Positions 8,821 through 18,086 are shown, counted from the first letter of the stretch. The stretch: DNA of 64,000 nucleotides from JBDWFY01 sp965275915 (GCA_965275915.1 CBDHYI010000008.1:1178001-1242000); one strand, 5' to 3'. A program made the numbers and translations. The notes: a model not told the origin generated them from the sequence alone.

Positions 8821-9624
8821 TCAGCTCCAGACCTGCTCAGGATCCGGTAGTGGTATAGCATCCAGCAGTTCTTTCGAATAGGCGCTCTGAGGCTGATCGA
8901 ACAATGCCGCCGTTTCGGCGTTTTCGACGATCTCACCGTGATGCATGACGATAATGCGGGTGCAGAGCCGGCGGATCACGGACAGGTCGTGGCTGATGAA
9001 GGCGAGGGTCAGGCCAAGATCTTTCACGAGCTGTTCCAGCAGGTTCAGAACCTGGGCCTGGCTGGAGACATCAAGACCCGAGACAATCTCATCGGCGAGG
9101 ATAAAGTCCGGCCTGAGCGCGATTGCGCGTGCAATTCCGACCCGCTGGCGCTGGCCGCCGGAAAGTTCATGCGGATACCGGTCCCGGAACGTGCGGGGCA
9201 GCCCGACATGATCCAGCGCCTCGTCAATCCGCTCGCTGACCCGGTCACGCTTATGAAGGCGTAAAGGGCCGCCGATAATGCCGCCGACCCGGCGCCTCGG
9301 GTTCAGGGAAGACATCGGATCCTGGAAGATCATCTGGAACCTCCGGCGGGTCGGCCGCAACGTGTCTTCGGCAAGATGCGTGATGTCCTGTCCGTCAAAA
9401 TGAATGCTGCCGGCGGTGGGCTCAAGCAGGCGCAATAAAGCCCTTCCAAGTGTCGACTTGCCCGAACCCGACCCGCCGACAATGCCAAGCACGGTTCCCC
9501 GCGGGATATCGAAGCTGATCCCGTTCAGGATCTTCAGCCGCGGCGCCTGGCCGAGCAATGGCTTTCTGGAGAGATCCGGCAGCGACAGGTGGAGGTCGCG
9601 GACTTCATAAAGGAGTCCACTCAC
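8821..9624 (-). CDS. Peptide/opine ABC transporter ATPase (DppF-like)
   Basis: 267 residues, a complete ABC ATPase. Walker A is GGSGSGKST, the Q-loop is in MIFQDP, the signature is LSGGQRQRVGIARA, Walker B is FILADEIVSGLD and the H-loop is FISHDLSV. The start is GTG at 9624, overlapping the TGA of the preceding ATPase gene (GTGA), which indicates coupled translation. It is the last transporter gene of the five-gene importer operon. The cysteine-rich tail typical of DppF/OppF is not present, so this is a shortened member. Confidence 0.9.
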   Translation of the reverse strand: MSGLLYEVRDLHLSLPDLSRKPLLGQAPRLKILNGISFDIPRGTVLGIVGGSGSGKSTLGRALLRLLEPTAGSIHFDGQDITHLAEDTLRPTRRRFQMIFQDPMSSLNPRRRVGGIIGGPLRLHKRDRVSERIDEALDHVGLPRTFRDRYPHELSGGQRQRVGIARAIALRPDFILADEIVSGLDVSSQAQVLNLLEQLVKDLGLTLAFISHDLSVIRRLCTRIIVMHHGEIVENAETAALFDQPQSAYSKELLDAIPLPDPEQVWS

Positions 9625-10487
9625 TGGCTGTCTCCGTCAAATGCTGCGACTTCGGCGCGCACGGCGTCAATCACCGCTTGCGGTACCGGCATGAGACTGC
9701 CTTCGGGGTCGGTGAATTTCGGCGTTGCGGCCAAAAGGGCACGGGAATAGGCGTGGGCCGGTCCGGCAAAAAAGCGTTGCACCGTCGTTTCCTCCACCAC
9801 CTTGCCGGCGTAAAGAACGCACAAGGTCTGACAGATTTTGGAAACGACGCCCAGATCGTGGGTCACAAACAGCAGGGCGGTGCCGTGGCGATCCTGCATC
9901 TCCTTGATCAGTTTCAGGATCTGTTTCTGCACGACGACATCAAGCGCGGTTGTCGGTTCGTCGGCGATGATCAGTTTGGGCTCCGCCGCAAAGGCCGAGG
10001 CGATCAGGATGCGCTGCCGCATGCCGCCGGAAAGCTCGTGCGGATAGGCGCGCAAAACACGATCGGGATCGGGGATGCGGACTTCTGTCAGCAGGTCCAG
10101 CGCTCTTTGCTCAGCATCTTTCTTTCGCCATTTCAGGATATCGACCAGCCGATCGGTGATCTGCGGGCCGATGCGGCGGGACGGATTGAGCGCTGTGAGG
10201 GGGTCCTGCGGAATAAGGGCGGCACTCGCGCCGATGCGCTCCCGCCAGCGGGTGCGGGGAAGGCTCAGAAGATCCTCGCCGTTCAGCCGGATTTCGCCTC
10301 CGGTGATTTCAATGGCGCGTGGCAGGGTGCCCAGGATCGCCCTGCCGATCATCGATTTTCCCGCGCCGCTTTCGCCCACAAGGCCGCGGACCTCGCCCGC
10401 TTCGACAGTAAGGTTGAGCGAGCGAAGCAGCGGCGGTCCGTGTCTGATCCGCGCGGACAGATCGCGGATTTCCAGAAGCGCACTCAT
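9621..10487 (-). CDS. Peptide/opine ABC transporter ATPase (DppD-like)
   Basis: 288 residues. Walker A reads GESGAGKSM, the signature is LSGGMRQRILIASA, Walker B is LIIADEPTTALD and the H-loop is FVTHDLGVV. The methionine in LSGGMRQR is typical of the DppD/OppD branch. The ATG at 10487 lies inside the stop of the upstream permease gene (ATGA overlap). With the DppF-like protein it should form the heterodimeric motor of the importer. Confidence 0.92.
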   Translation of the reverse strand: MSALLEIRDLSARIRHGPPLLRSLNLTVEAGEVRGLVGESGAGKSMIGRAILGTLPRAIEITGGEIRLNGEDLLSLPRTRWRERIGASAALIPQDPLTALNPSRRIGPQITDRLVDILKWRKKDAEQRALDLLTEVRIPDPDRVLRAYPHELSGGMRQRILIASAFAAEPKLIIADEPTTALDVVVQKQILKLIKEMQDRHGTALLFVTHDLGVVSKICQTLCVLYAGKVVEETTVQRFFAGPAHAYSRALLAATPKFTDPEGSLMPVPQAVIDAVRAEVAAFDGDSQ

Positions 10488-11335
10488 CGCAGCACCGGAT
10501 CGAAGCGGTCTTTCAGACCTTCGCCCAACTGGCTGAAACTGAGAACTGTCAGGAACAGCGCAATGAGAGGAATCACCAGGACCCACCAGGCCTGATGAAT
10601 GGATGTCCGGCCTTCGGCGATCATGCCTCCCCAGGTCGACTGGTCGGTCGAAATGGAAAGGTTCACGAAACTCAGGATCGCTTCGACAATGACGGCAATG
10701 CCCATTTCCAGCGTCAGCAATGTAACGATGGTGGCAAGAACGTTGGGCAGGATCTCCGTCAGCATCGTGCCCAGCCGCGAGCGGCCCGCGATCTGCGCCG
10801 AGGCGACATAATCCATGACCGACTGGCTCATGGTTTCGGCCCGCACAACGCGGGCAAACCGCGTCCAGTCGATGACGACAATGGCAATGACGACGGACCA
10901 AAGGCCGGTTCCGAGCACCGCGATCAGAAGGATGGCAAACAGCACCGGCGGAAAGGCCATCCAGATTTCGATCAGCCGCGAGACGATCAGATCGGCCCAG
11001 CCGCGATAGTAGCCGGCGATCAGGCCCAGCGCCGCGCCGATGACACATGTTGCGATCCCGGCGGTTATCGCCACGATCAGGGCGGTGCGGGCGCCGTAGA
11101 TGACGCGGGAAAGAACGTCGCGGCCAAGGCTGTCGGAGCCGAGCGGAAAACCGGCTTCCGCGCCATCGAGCCAGAAAGGCGGAAGACGGGATGCAAACAG
11201 GTCTTGAGCCAGCGGATCCTGCGGGCTGACCCAGGGTGCGAAAATTGCAGCCAGGGCGATCAGTGTCAGCCATCCTCCGGACAGCCACAGCCGCACTCCC
11301 AATCCCCGCCGGACGGCGCTGCGACCCTCAAGCAT
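10484..11335 (-). CDS. Peptide/opine ABC transporter permease (DppC-like)
   Basis: 283 residues. An N-terminal membrane segment (LSGGWLTLIALAAIFAPWV) is followed by the LGSDSLGRDVLSRVIYGAR motif characteristic of DppC/OppC. Five more membrane segments carry the EAA coupling loop around VASAQIAGRSRLGTML. The start overlaps the upstream permease gene by 8 bp. It forms the transmembrane channel with the DppB-like subunit. Confidence 0.92.
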   Translation of the reverse strand: MLEGRSAVRRGLGVRLWLSGGWLTLIALAAIFAPWVSPQDPLAQDLFASRLPPFWLDGAEAGFPLGSDSLGRDVLSRVIYGARTALIVAITAGIATCVIGAALGLIAGYYRGWADLIVSRLIEIWMAFPPVLFAILLIAVLGTGLWSVVIAIVVIDWTRFARVVRAETMSQSVMDYVASAQIAGRSRLGTMLTEILPNVLATIVTLLTLEMGIAVIVEAILSFVNLSISTDQSTWGGMIAEGRTSIHQAWWVLVIPLIALFLTVLSFSQLGEGLKDRFDPVLR

Positions 11336-12338
11336 GGCGCAGCCTCGGATTCAGGAACGCATAGGTCAGATCGACGAGAAGGTTCACGCAGGTGAAGATC
11401 AAGGCAAACAGGATCACGATCCCCTGGATCAACGGCAGGTCGCGATTGATAACGGCATCGATGGCCATGTTGCCGAGGCCCTCGTAGGAAAACAGCCGCT
11501 CGATGATCACTGTGCCGCCGATCAGGAACGTGAATTGCACACCCACCAGTGTCAGCGTCGGCAGAACGGCATTCGGAAGAGCCTCCCTGGTGATCACATG
11601 GTTTTCGCCGTAACCCTTGGTGCGAGCGAGCTCGACATAATCCAGATGCATGGTTTCCTTCAGGGACTGTTTGAGAAGCTGTGCGATGATCGCCGTGAGC
11701 GGAATGGCCAGCGCCATGGCGGGCATGAACATGTGGGCGACGATGTCGGCCCAGACGTCAAAGCGCAGCCGGACGACGCTTTCAATCAGGTAAAACGGGG
11801 TCACGAAATCAAAATTCAGGGCCGGAGAGATCCTGCCGGAAATATGAAAGACCGGCACCAGGACGCCGAACAGCAGGATGAAGATCAGGCCCCACAAAAA
11901 GTCCGGGATCGACAGCGCGACGCCGTTGGTCACGTCGATTGCCGCTTCGACTTTTCCGTTCCGGAACCGGGTGCCGGTGAGCGCCAGGGTGCCGCCGATC
12001 AGGACCGCAATGACCAGCGCCATGATCGACAGCTCAAGCGTTGCCGGCAACCGGTTCAGAACCAGATCCAGAACCGGCTGGCGCAGTGAGATCGACGTGC
12101 CGAAATCACCCTGCAAGACGCCGCCGAGCCAGATCATGAACTGCTCCGGAATCGATTTGTCGAGACCGTAAAGCGCCCTCAGCCGATCGATGTCCGCATC
12201 CGTCGCACCCGGCGGAAGCATCATGGCAATGGGATTGCCCGGCACGACACGGATGACAAAAAACACGATCACCGCCGCCCCGAAGAGCGTTACGAACGTT
12301 GTTGCCAGGCGTTTCAGGAGGCGTTGAAAAATGAGCAT
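11328..12338 (-). CDS. Peptide/opine ABC transporter permease (DppB-like)
   Basis: 336 residues with the DppB pattern: membrane segment at residues 8-30, the RVVPGNP motif, LYGLDKSIPEQFMIWL, a GDFGTSISLRQPV block, and five further membrane segments with the EAA loop (ELARTKGYGENHVI). The ATG is at 12338. An 8-bp stem terminator-like hairpin lies between this gene and the binding-protein gene upstream, so its expression is probably set lower than that of the binding protein. Confidence 0.92.
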   Translation of the reverse strand: MLIFQRLLKRLATTFVTLFGAAVIVFFVIRVVPGNPIAMMLPPGATDADIDRLRALYGLDKSIPEQFMIWLGGVLQGDFGTSISLRQPVLDLVLNRLPATLELSIMALVIAVLIGGTLALTGTRFRNGKVEAAIDVTNGVALSIPDFLWGLIFILLFGVLVPVFHISGRISPALNFDFVTPFYLIESVVRLRFDVWADIVAHMFMPAMALAIPLTAIIAQLLKQSLKETMHLDYVELARTKGYGENHVITREALPNAVLPTLTLVGVQFTFLIGGTVIIERLFSYEGLGNMAIDAVINRDLPLIQGIVILFALIFTCVNLLVDLTYAFLNPRLRHA

Positions 12339-12359
12339 TTAGTCTCTGTAACAGCGAGC

Positions 12360-12387
12360 AAAAAGCCGCGCCTTGTCCCGGCGCGGC
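12360..12387 (-). terminator. Intrinsic terminator or attenuator between binding protein and permease genes
   Basis: Read on the minus strand, GCCGCGCC (12380-12387) pairs perfectly with GGCGCGGC (12365-12372) across a 7-base loop. Five T residues follow (12364-12360). It sits 22 bp after the binding-protein stop and 22 bp before the DppB-like start. Partial termination here would give the usual excess of binding protein over membrane components. Confidence 0.8.
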
Positions 12388-12408
12388 CTTCCTTGTCTGA
12401 ACGGGTGC

Positions 12409-13938
12409 TTACGAGCGTTTCATCAGATGCGGCAGCAGCGCGCCGGACGAATGCGGTGTCACCGTCACGCCGGAGACATGCAGGATCGGCTGGACATATT
12501 GCAGCAGCGGAATGACTTCCGCATTTTCGGCAATATGCCTGTCGACCGCCTTCCAGCCTTCGATACGCCTGGCCTCGTCCTTTTCGCCCCAGAGCGGCAG
12601 GATCATCTCCATGGTTTCCTTGCCGTCCCAGACCGAGTGCGGTGAGGGGCCGAACATGGCAAAGCCGGTTGAGGTCGTCGGATCGCCGACCGAATTGCCC
12701 CAGTTATAGAAGGCCGCCGGTGCCAGCGTGTCGGCAGCGCGCAGTTCGTAATGTTTGGCGATTTCGTAGACTTCGATTTCCGCCTCGATTCCCACCTTGC
12801 GCCACAGGCCGACAATGGCCTGGATGATCTCGTAGTCCTTCGGCTTGAAGCCGCGGGTGCTTTGGATCTTGAAGCGGACCGGGTTGTCGGTCGAGTAGCC
12901 GGAGGCGGCGAGCAGCTCTTTGGCCTTTTCGGGATCGAAAGGCACTTTGATCGTCTCGTCATAGGCGGTGTAATCGGGTGTCTGCAACGTATCGATCGCG
13001 ACACCGTAACCGGACAACAGACGGTCGATGATCAGCTGCTTGTCGATGGCATGGGCCATCGCCTTGCGCACATTCGGATCGGTCATCACCTCGGTATCGT
13101 TGATGAAGATCATGCCGATATCGGAAATCGGATGCGCCACGCCGCCGATGCCACCGCTCGCTTTCAGACGGTCGAATTCCTCGTATGGCATTTCCAGAGT
13201 GACGTGAGCGTTGCCGCTTTCAATCTCGGCGACGCGGCTGGCGGCATCGGTGACGAACTTGATTGTCACCGTTTCAAATTCCGGCTTGCCGCCCCAGTAG
13301 TCCGGGTTTGCCTTCAGCCGAACGAAGGCATTGCGTTCAAACGCATCGACCATGTAGGGACCTGTGCCGACCGGCGCGGCTTCGAAGCCGTCCGCACCGA
13401 CTTTTTCATAGTAAGCTTTGGGCAAGACGTAGCCCGTCAGGAACGACATCCATTTGAAGATAGTCGGCTCATAGGACAGAACGTCCGCCGTGATGCGGTT
13501 GCCATCGATGGAGAAATTGCCGATTTTGCTCCAGATGAACTGGATCGGATTGCCGGTTTCCTCTTTTCCGGCACGCTCCAGCGACCACACAACGTCTTCC
13601 GCCGTAAAGGGCGAGCCGTCATGCCATTTGACCCCGTCCCGGACGACCATATAGATCTGGCTCTGATCGTCGTTCCAGCCCCATTCGGTGATCAGGCCCG
13701 GTCCGAAGCTGAGATCCGGATTCTGCGCGATAAACAGATCGAAAACAGACTGATAGATGCCTTGGATCGTCGGGTTCACCGCCGAAGGGCCGACGGTCGG
13801 GTCCCAGCTTGGCAGGTTCACATTATAGGCGATCACCAGGTCGTCGATTTCCTGCGCCACGACCGGCAGGCTGACGGTGCTGAGCGCGACGGTCGCCGCG
13901 GACAGTTTCAGCACATTGCGTCTTGAGATGGTGCTCAT
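12409..13938 (-). CDS. Periplasmic substrate-binding protein of the Dpp/Opp family (SBP_bac_5)
   Basis: 509 residues. The N-terminus STISRRNVLKLSAATVALS carries twin arginines and a hydrophobic stretch ending VVAQE, so export is probably Tat-dependent. The mature protein shows the family pattern: VRDGVKWHDGSPFTAEDVVWS, then VGTGPYMVDAFERN and NPDYWGG, and VRKAMAHAIDKQLI. It delivers the ligand to the DppBC channel. Family ligands include di- and oligopeptides, opines, nickel and glycosides; the neighbours (two flavin amine-oxidase-like enzymes, RidA) suggest a nitrogenous organic compound. It lies 52 bp downstream of one of these flavoproteins. Confidence 0.93.
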   Translation of the reverse strand: MSTISRRNVLKLSAATVALSTVSLPVVAQEIDDLVIAYNVNLPSWDPTVGPSAVNPTIQGIYQSVFDLFIAQNPDLSFGPGLITEWGWNDDQSQIYMVVRDGVKWHDGSPFTAEDVVWSLERAGKEETGNPIQFIWSKIGNFSIDGNRITADVLSYEPTIFKWMSFLTGYVLPKAYYEKVGADGFEAAPVGTGPYMVDAFERNAFVRLKANPDYWGGKPEFETVTIKFVTDAASRVAEIESGNAHVTLEMPYEEFDRLKASGGIGGVAHPISDIGMIFINDTEVMTDPNVRKAMAHAIDKQLIIDRLLSGYGVAIDTLQTPDYTAYDETIKVPFDPEKAKELLAASGYSTDNPVRFKIQSTRGFKPKDYEIIQAIVGLWRKVGIEAEIEVYEIAKHYELRAADTLAPAAFYNWGNSVGDPTTSTGFAMFGPSPHSVWDGKETMEMILPLWGEKDEARRIEGWKAVDRHIAENAEVIPLLQYVQPILHVSGVTVTPHSSGALLPHLMKRS

Positions 13939-13990
13939 GATTTTACCCCTGTTCGGTTGATTTTACGGTTTTTCTCTTTTTTGCTTCTGA

Positions 13991-15553
13991 TCATTTTCCG
14001 GCCAGCTTCCTGGCAAGCAGAAAGCCGGACCCTGCGCCCGTGCCCGCACCCGGCCACACAGCGGCGCCGGTGTGATAGAGGTTCCGGATCGGCGTCGTTC
14101 CGTCGGCATAACCCGGAGCGGGCCGAAGCATAAAATGCTGGGCCATGTGGTGGCTGCCGCAAATCTGGTCGCCGCCCACCAGGTTCGGATTGTCGGCCTC
14201 AAGATCCATTGGCGTGACGATGTGTTTGCCGAGGATTTTGTCCCTGGTGCCCGGGGCGTATTTTTCCACGATATCCAGCGCGCGTTCGGCGAACGGTTCG
14301 GCGGCATCCGTCCAGTCCGTGGCCGTTATTGTTCCAGCGGCATCGCCGTGAATGTGACCCGGTGCCATGCGTACCTGAAGCCACAGCACATGCTTTCCTT
14401 CCGGCGCGCGGGACGGATCGACAGCGGTCGGCTGTCCGCACACAATCACAGGCTCTGCCGGAAGAAGCCCGGCGCGGGCTTCCTGATAAACGCGGGCCAT
14501 ATAGTCCAGCGACGGCGCGATATGCACATAGGCGAAGTTTCTGAGGTCCTCTCCGGCGCTCCAATGCGGCAGGTCGTCCATGGCGAGATGGATCATCATC
14601 GTGCCCGGTGCGTGCCGGAAGCGGGAGATGGCGGTGTCATAGCCGGAATTACCGGTGCCGCCGGTCAGCCGCGCCATGGCGTTCGGTGCCACGCTTGCGA
14701 TGACGCCCTTTTGTGCCGTCACTGTCCGGCCATCCGCAAGTTCAACCCCGTTCGCCGTGCCGTTCTGATGCAGGACGCGGGTCACGTCGGCGCCGCATTC
14801 AACGGTGCCGCCGTGCTTTTCAATGAGCGCAACCAGCGCCTTGGTCATGACCCCCGCACCGCCTTTGCCCAGCACCATGCCGAATGCCTGGCCGGCCAAG
14901 GCCTCGAGATAGGGAAACAGCGCTCCGCCGGCGATATCGGGTGCAAAATCCAGGTGCATGCCCCAGGCCCCGAGCGTCGCGCGAACGTGGTCCGATTCAA
15001 ACGTTGTCTCCAGCCAGTCCCGCGGCGTGCTCAGCAGGAACCGGTTGAGGTCCAGTGCACCGCGAATGCCGAGCCTGGGCAGCAGCTTCCAGCCAAGGCG
15101 CGCAAGGCCGGATTTGGTCATGGGACTGCCGAGCAACTCGAAAATCGGTTCTGCGAATGCAGGAAACGCGTCGCTCAGGTCTTTCCAGGTCTGTGCGTCT
15201 TTTGCGGACAGCCGTTCGATCCGGGCTGTTGTGGCAGCTGCATCCTGACTGATCCCGAACCATGTTCCGTCCGGAAACACACTGGAAAAGGGGTGGACCG
15301 CCGGGACGTAATTAAGGCCCAGTGCCGCAAGCGCGGCCCCATGCTGTTTTGAAAATCCGGAACCTGCAAACAGCGACAGATTCATCGCCGCCCAGTCGTG
15401 GCGGTAGCCCGGCAATGTCAGTTCCGCCGTTTTGACCGCTCCTCCAGGGACAGCGGCCTGTTCCAGCACTGTGACATGCCAGCCCTTGATCGCAAGATGC
15501 GCGGCACAGCACAGCGAATTATGCCCTGCGCCTATGAAAACCGCATCGACCAT
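13991..15553 (-). CDS. CrtI/PYROXD2-like FAD-dependent oxidoreductase
   Basis: 520 residues. It starts directly with a Rossmann ADP-binding motif (AVFIGAGHNSLCCAAHLA, then TVLEQ), followed by PGGAVKTAELTLPGY. It ends with a flavin-binding C-terminal motif (YHTGAAVWPGAGTGAGSGF). This is the phytoene-desaturase/PYROXD2 branch of FAD amine-oxidase-fold enzymes. Carotenoid genes are absent, so a carotenoid role is unlikely. It is a paralogue of the protein at 16473-18038, which is transcribed away from it. It is the first gene of the importer operon, so oxidation of the imported compound is a reasonable inference. The strong GGAGG upstream is placed for a short overlapping frame rather than this ATG. 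Confidence 0.85.
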   Translation of the reverse strand: MVDAVFIGAGHNSLCCAAHLAIKGWHVTVLEQAAVPGGAVKTAELTLPGYRHDWAAMNLSLFAGSGFSKQHGAALAALGLNYVPAVHPFSSVFPDGTWFGISQDAAATTARIERLSAKDAQTWKDLSDAFPAFAEPIFELLGSPMTKSGLARLGWKLLPRLGIRGALDLNRFLLSTPRDWLETTFESDHVRATLGAWGMHLDFAPDIAGGALFPYLEALAGQAFGMVLGKGGAGVMTKALVALIEKHGGTVECGADVTRVLHQNGTANGVELADGRTVTAQKGVIASVAPNAMARLTGGTGNSGYDTAISRFRHAPGTMMIHLAMDDLPHWSAGEDLRNFAYVHIAPSLDYMARVYQEARAGLLPAEPVIVCGQPTAVDPSRAPEGKHVLWLQVRMAPGHIHGDAAGTITATDWTDAAEPFAERALDIVEKYAPGTRDKILGKHIVTPMDLEADNPNLVGGDQICGSHHMAQHFMLRPAPGYADGTTPIRNLYHTGAAVWPGAGTGAGSGFLLARKLAGK

Positions 15554-15567
15554 GACAGCCCGTACAT
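15532..15567 (-). other. Possible 11-codon leader ORF overlapping the flavoprotein start
   Basis: ATG at 15567 lies seven bases after GGAGG (15575-15579), an ideal ribosome site. Its frame encodes MYGLSWSMRFS and stops at 15532, 21 bases inside the flavoprotein gene, whose own ATG at 15553 is 21 bases from the same GGAGG. The arrangement could couple or limit translation. It may also be chance. Confidence 0.2.
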
Positions 15568-15608
15568 CTGTTGTCCTCCGGCATAGATTATTTGCAAATG
15601 CATGTAAT

Positions 15609-15624
15609 TTTGTCTAGCTACAAA
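15609..15624. promoter_or_regulatory. Candidate operator in the divergent flavoprotein/cyclase gap
   Basis: TTTGT and ACAAA are exact inverted repeats separated by CTAGCT, in the AT-rich 121-bp region between the genes starting at 15553 and 15675. The arms are only 5 bp, so this is weak support. No regulator gene lies inside the locus. Confidence 0.2.
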
Positions 15625-15674
15625 CAGATATTGCTCTATGAATTAAGGTCCGTGTAGCTCAGGGAGGAAATCAG

Positions 15675-16466
15675 ATGGGTTCAGAAAATATCGTGGCGGA
15701 TCTGGGGGCTGCTTTGTTGTCAGGCCAGGTGGATGTCGTCGATTGTTCGGGCGTTCTGGGTCCGGAAACGCCGATCCTGCAACTGCCGCCGGATTTTGCC
15801 AAAAACACACCGAAAGTGGAAATCCACAAGATCTCCGAATACGATTCCGACGGTCCGTTCTTTGCTTGGAACTGGCTGGTTCTGGGCGAGCATACCGGCA
15901 CGCATTTCGATGCGCCGCACCACTGGATCACCGGCAGGGATTTCCCGGACGGCTATACCGACACGCTCGATGTTCAGCGGCTGATCGCGCCGGTCAATGT
16001 GATCGATTGCTCCACCCAGGCGAATGCAGATCCGGACTTCCTGCTCGATGCGGCCGGTGTGAAAGCGTGGGAAGCCCAGCATGGCGAGATCGGCAAGGGA
16101 GAATGGGTGCTGATGCGCACCGACTGGGACAGCCGTGTCGATGACGAAGCGGCATTCCTCAATGCCGATGACACCGGCCCGCATTCGCCCGGTCCGACGG
16201 TCGATTGCATCGAATATCTGCTGTCCAAAGGCATTGTCGGCTGGGGCACCCAATGTATCGGCACCGATGCGGGACAGGCCGGAGGCATGGAGCCGCCGTT
16301 CCCCGCGCATAATCTCCTGCACAAAAACAACTGCTTTGGTCTGGCCTCGATGGCCAACCTCAGCAGGCTGCCGGCAAAAGGGGCGATACTGATCGCCGCG
16401 CCGCTCAAAATAAAACGGGGTACCGGCAGTCCAATACGCGCTCTGGCTCTTGTTCCCAAGGGATAA
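15675..16466 (+). CDS. Cyclase-family (kynurenine-formamidase-like) metal-dependent hydrolase
   Basis: 263 residues. The signature HTGTHFDAPHHW is the metal-binding motif of the cyclase family (PF04199), which includes bacterial kynurenine formamidase and isatin hydrolase. These use Mn or Zn to hydrolyse amides and cyclic amides. GGGAGG lies eight bases before the ATG. It begins an operon with a CrtI-like flavoprotein (6 bp later) and RidA, divergent from the importer operon. It may open an amide or lactam made or imported by the neighbours; the tryptophan route is not supported by other kyn genes here. Confidence 0.88.
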   Translation: MGSENIVADLGAALLSGQVDVVDCSGVLGPETPILQLPPDFAKNTPKVEIHKISEYDSDGPFFAWNWLVLGEHTGTHFDAPHHWITGRDFPDGYTDTLDVQRLIAPVNVIDCSTQANADPDFLLDAAGVKAWEAQHGEIGKGEWVLMRTDWDSRVDDEAAFLNADDTGPHSPGPTVDCIEYLLSKGIVGWGTQCIGTDAGQAGGMEPPFPAHNLLHKNNCFGLASMANLSRLPAKGAILIAAPLKIKRGTGSPIRALALVPKG

Positions 16467-16472
16467 GAGCCG

Positions 16473-18038
16473 ATGGTCAAGCCGGATCACATTCTCATCG
16501 GATCGGGCATAAACGGACTGGTTGCCGCCGCCATGCTGTCAGGCAAGGGCAAGACGGTCCTTGTGCTTGAGCGCTCGGACCGTCCCGGCGGCTGCATGCG
16601 GACCGGGGAGATCACGGAGCCCGGGTTCCATCATGATGTGATGGCCGCGACCTTCGTCCTGTTCCTGACCTCTCCTGCCTACGCGGCTCTGGGAGAAGAT
16701 CTGGCCCGTCACGGGTTTGAATTATGCCATACCGACCGCCCCACCGGTGTTTTGCGCCCCGATGGCAGCGCGTTCGCCTTGACGATGGACCGCGAGGCCA
16801 ATCGCGCTGCCATGAATGCGCTGTCTGCGGGCGACGGTGATGCGCATGTGCGCGATGTCGGCTCGATTGAAGCCGATGCACCGTTCCTGTTTGCGCTTCT
16901 TGGAGAGCCTTTGTGGTCCTGGCGTGTCGCGCGGCTGGTGCTCGCCCGGGCCTGGAAGCAGGGGCCGCGCGGATTGGCCGATTGGATGGGCAAGGCCTTA
17001 CGGCCCGCGCGGGGCTGGCTGGAAAGCGGCTATTCCAGTCCGGTTGTTCAGGCGCTCTGGGCGCCGTGGGTGCTGCACACCGGACTGACGCCGGAAAACA
17101 CCTATTCCGGCCAGATGGGCAAAGTCATTGCCTTTGCGCTGGAGGCGGCGGGCGCGCCGATCGTCAAAGGCGGGAGCGGCAGGGCGGCTGAGGCCTTTCG
17201 GGCGCTGATTGAGGAACGCGGCGGCGAGGTCCGGTGCAACACGGAGGTTGACCGGATTCTTGTTGAAGGTGGCCGCGCCGTGGGCGTCGTCACCGCAGAC
17301 GGTGAAACCATTTCAGGTGATGAAGTCACAGCGTCCGTGGCGCCGGGGCAGCTCTACGGCCATCTCCTGAGGGACAGTCTGCCGGAAGAGCGCGCGCATG
17401 CTGAAAATTTCCGCCATGGACGGGGCAATTTCCAGCTTCATTTTGCGCTGGACGGCCAGCCGCAATGGATTGCCGATGGCTTGGAGGACGTGGCGCTGAT
17501 CCACCTGGCCGATGGGATTGACTCCGTATCAAAGTCCGCCAATGAAGCTGAACGCGGGCTTTTGCCCCAGACACCGACAATCTGCGTCGGACAACCGCAT
17601 AGGCTTGACGAGACGCGATGTCCGGAAGGAAAAGCCATTTTGTGGCTTCAGATCCCCGACGCCCCCCGTTTCATCAAAGGCGATGCGGCCGGGCAGATTG
17701 AAACCGACGGAACCTGGAACGAAAAGACACGCGAAGCGTTCGCCGACCGGATCGAGGCCATTCTTGCCCGTCACATCCGGAACTTCGATGCGATCAGACT
17801 GGCCCGGCGCGCCTATTCGCCGGCGGATCTTGCGGACCTCAATCCCAATCTGGTCGGCGGCGATCCCTATGGCGGGGCATGCACGATTGACCAGTTTTTC
17901 ATCTGGCGGCCGCTTTCGCATTCCGTCAACAATACGACGAAAATCAAAGGCTTGCATCACATTGGCGCCTCGACACACCCCGGTCCGGGACTGGGGGGCG
18001 GATCGGGATACAATCTGGCCCGTAAGCTGGGCGGCTGA
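16473..18038 (+). CDS. CrtI/PYROXD2-like FAD-dependent oxidoreductase (second copy)
   Basis: 521 residues. The N-terminal FAD motif is ILIGSGINGLVAAAMLSGKG, then VLERSDRPGGCMRT, with a C-terminal flavin motif HHIGASTHPGPGLGGGSGY. Length, motif order and many blocks match the protein at 13991-15553 (for example NPNLVGGD before the C-terminus in both), but the sequences are clearly diverged, so the pair is an old duplication or a two-subunit or two-step arrangement. It is followed by a RidA gene. RidA proteins hydrolyse enamine/imine products, which amine-oxidising flavoproteins release, so the two fit together. Confidence 0.85.
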   Translation: MVKPDHILIGSGINGLVAAAMLSGKGKTVLVLERSDRPGGCMRTGEITEPGFHHDVMAATFVLFLTSPAYAALGEDLARHGFELCHTDRPTGVLRPDGSAFALTMDREANRAAMNALSAGDGDAHVRDVGSIEADAPFLFALLGEPLWSWRVARLVLARAWKQGPRGLADWMGKALRPARGWLESGYSSPVVQALWAPWVLHTGLTPENTYSGQMGKVIAFALEAAGAPIVKGGSGRAAEAFRALIEERGGEVRCNTEVDRILVEGGRAVGVVTADGETISGDEVTASVAPGQLYGHLLRDSLPEERAHAENFRHGRGNFQLHFALDGQPQWIADGLEDVALIHLADGIDSVSKSANEAERGLLPQTPTICVGQPHRLDETRCPEGKAILWLQIPDAPRFIKGDAAGQIETDGTWNEKTREAFADRIEAILARHIRNFDAIRLARRAYSPADLADLNPNLVGGDPYGGACTIDQFFIWRPLSHSVNNTTKIKGLHHIGASTHPGPGLGGGSGYNLARKLGG

Positions 18039-18086
18039 TCCGAATCGGGATTTGCATACGACAACGGCACGACAGGGAGACACACC

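Noticed and set aside
9558..10595. 345-codon plus-strand frame across the two ABC ATPase genes
   Set aside because: Antisense to intact Walker A/B-containing genes and without family motifs.
13991..18038. Carotenoid biosynthesis (phytoene desaturases)
   Set aside because: Two CrtI-like proteins are present but there is no crtB, crtE or crtY, and the neighbours are transport and nitrogen-metabolism genes.
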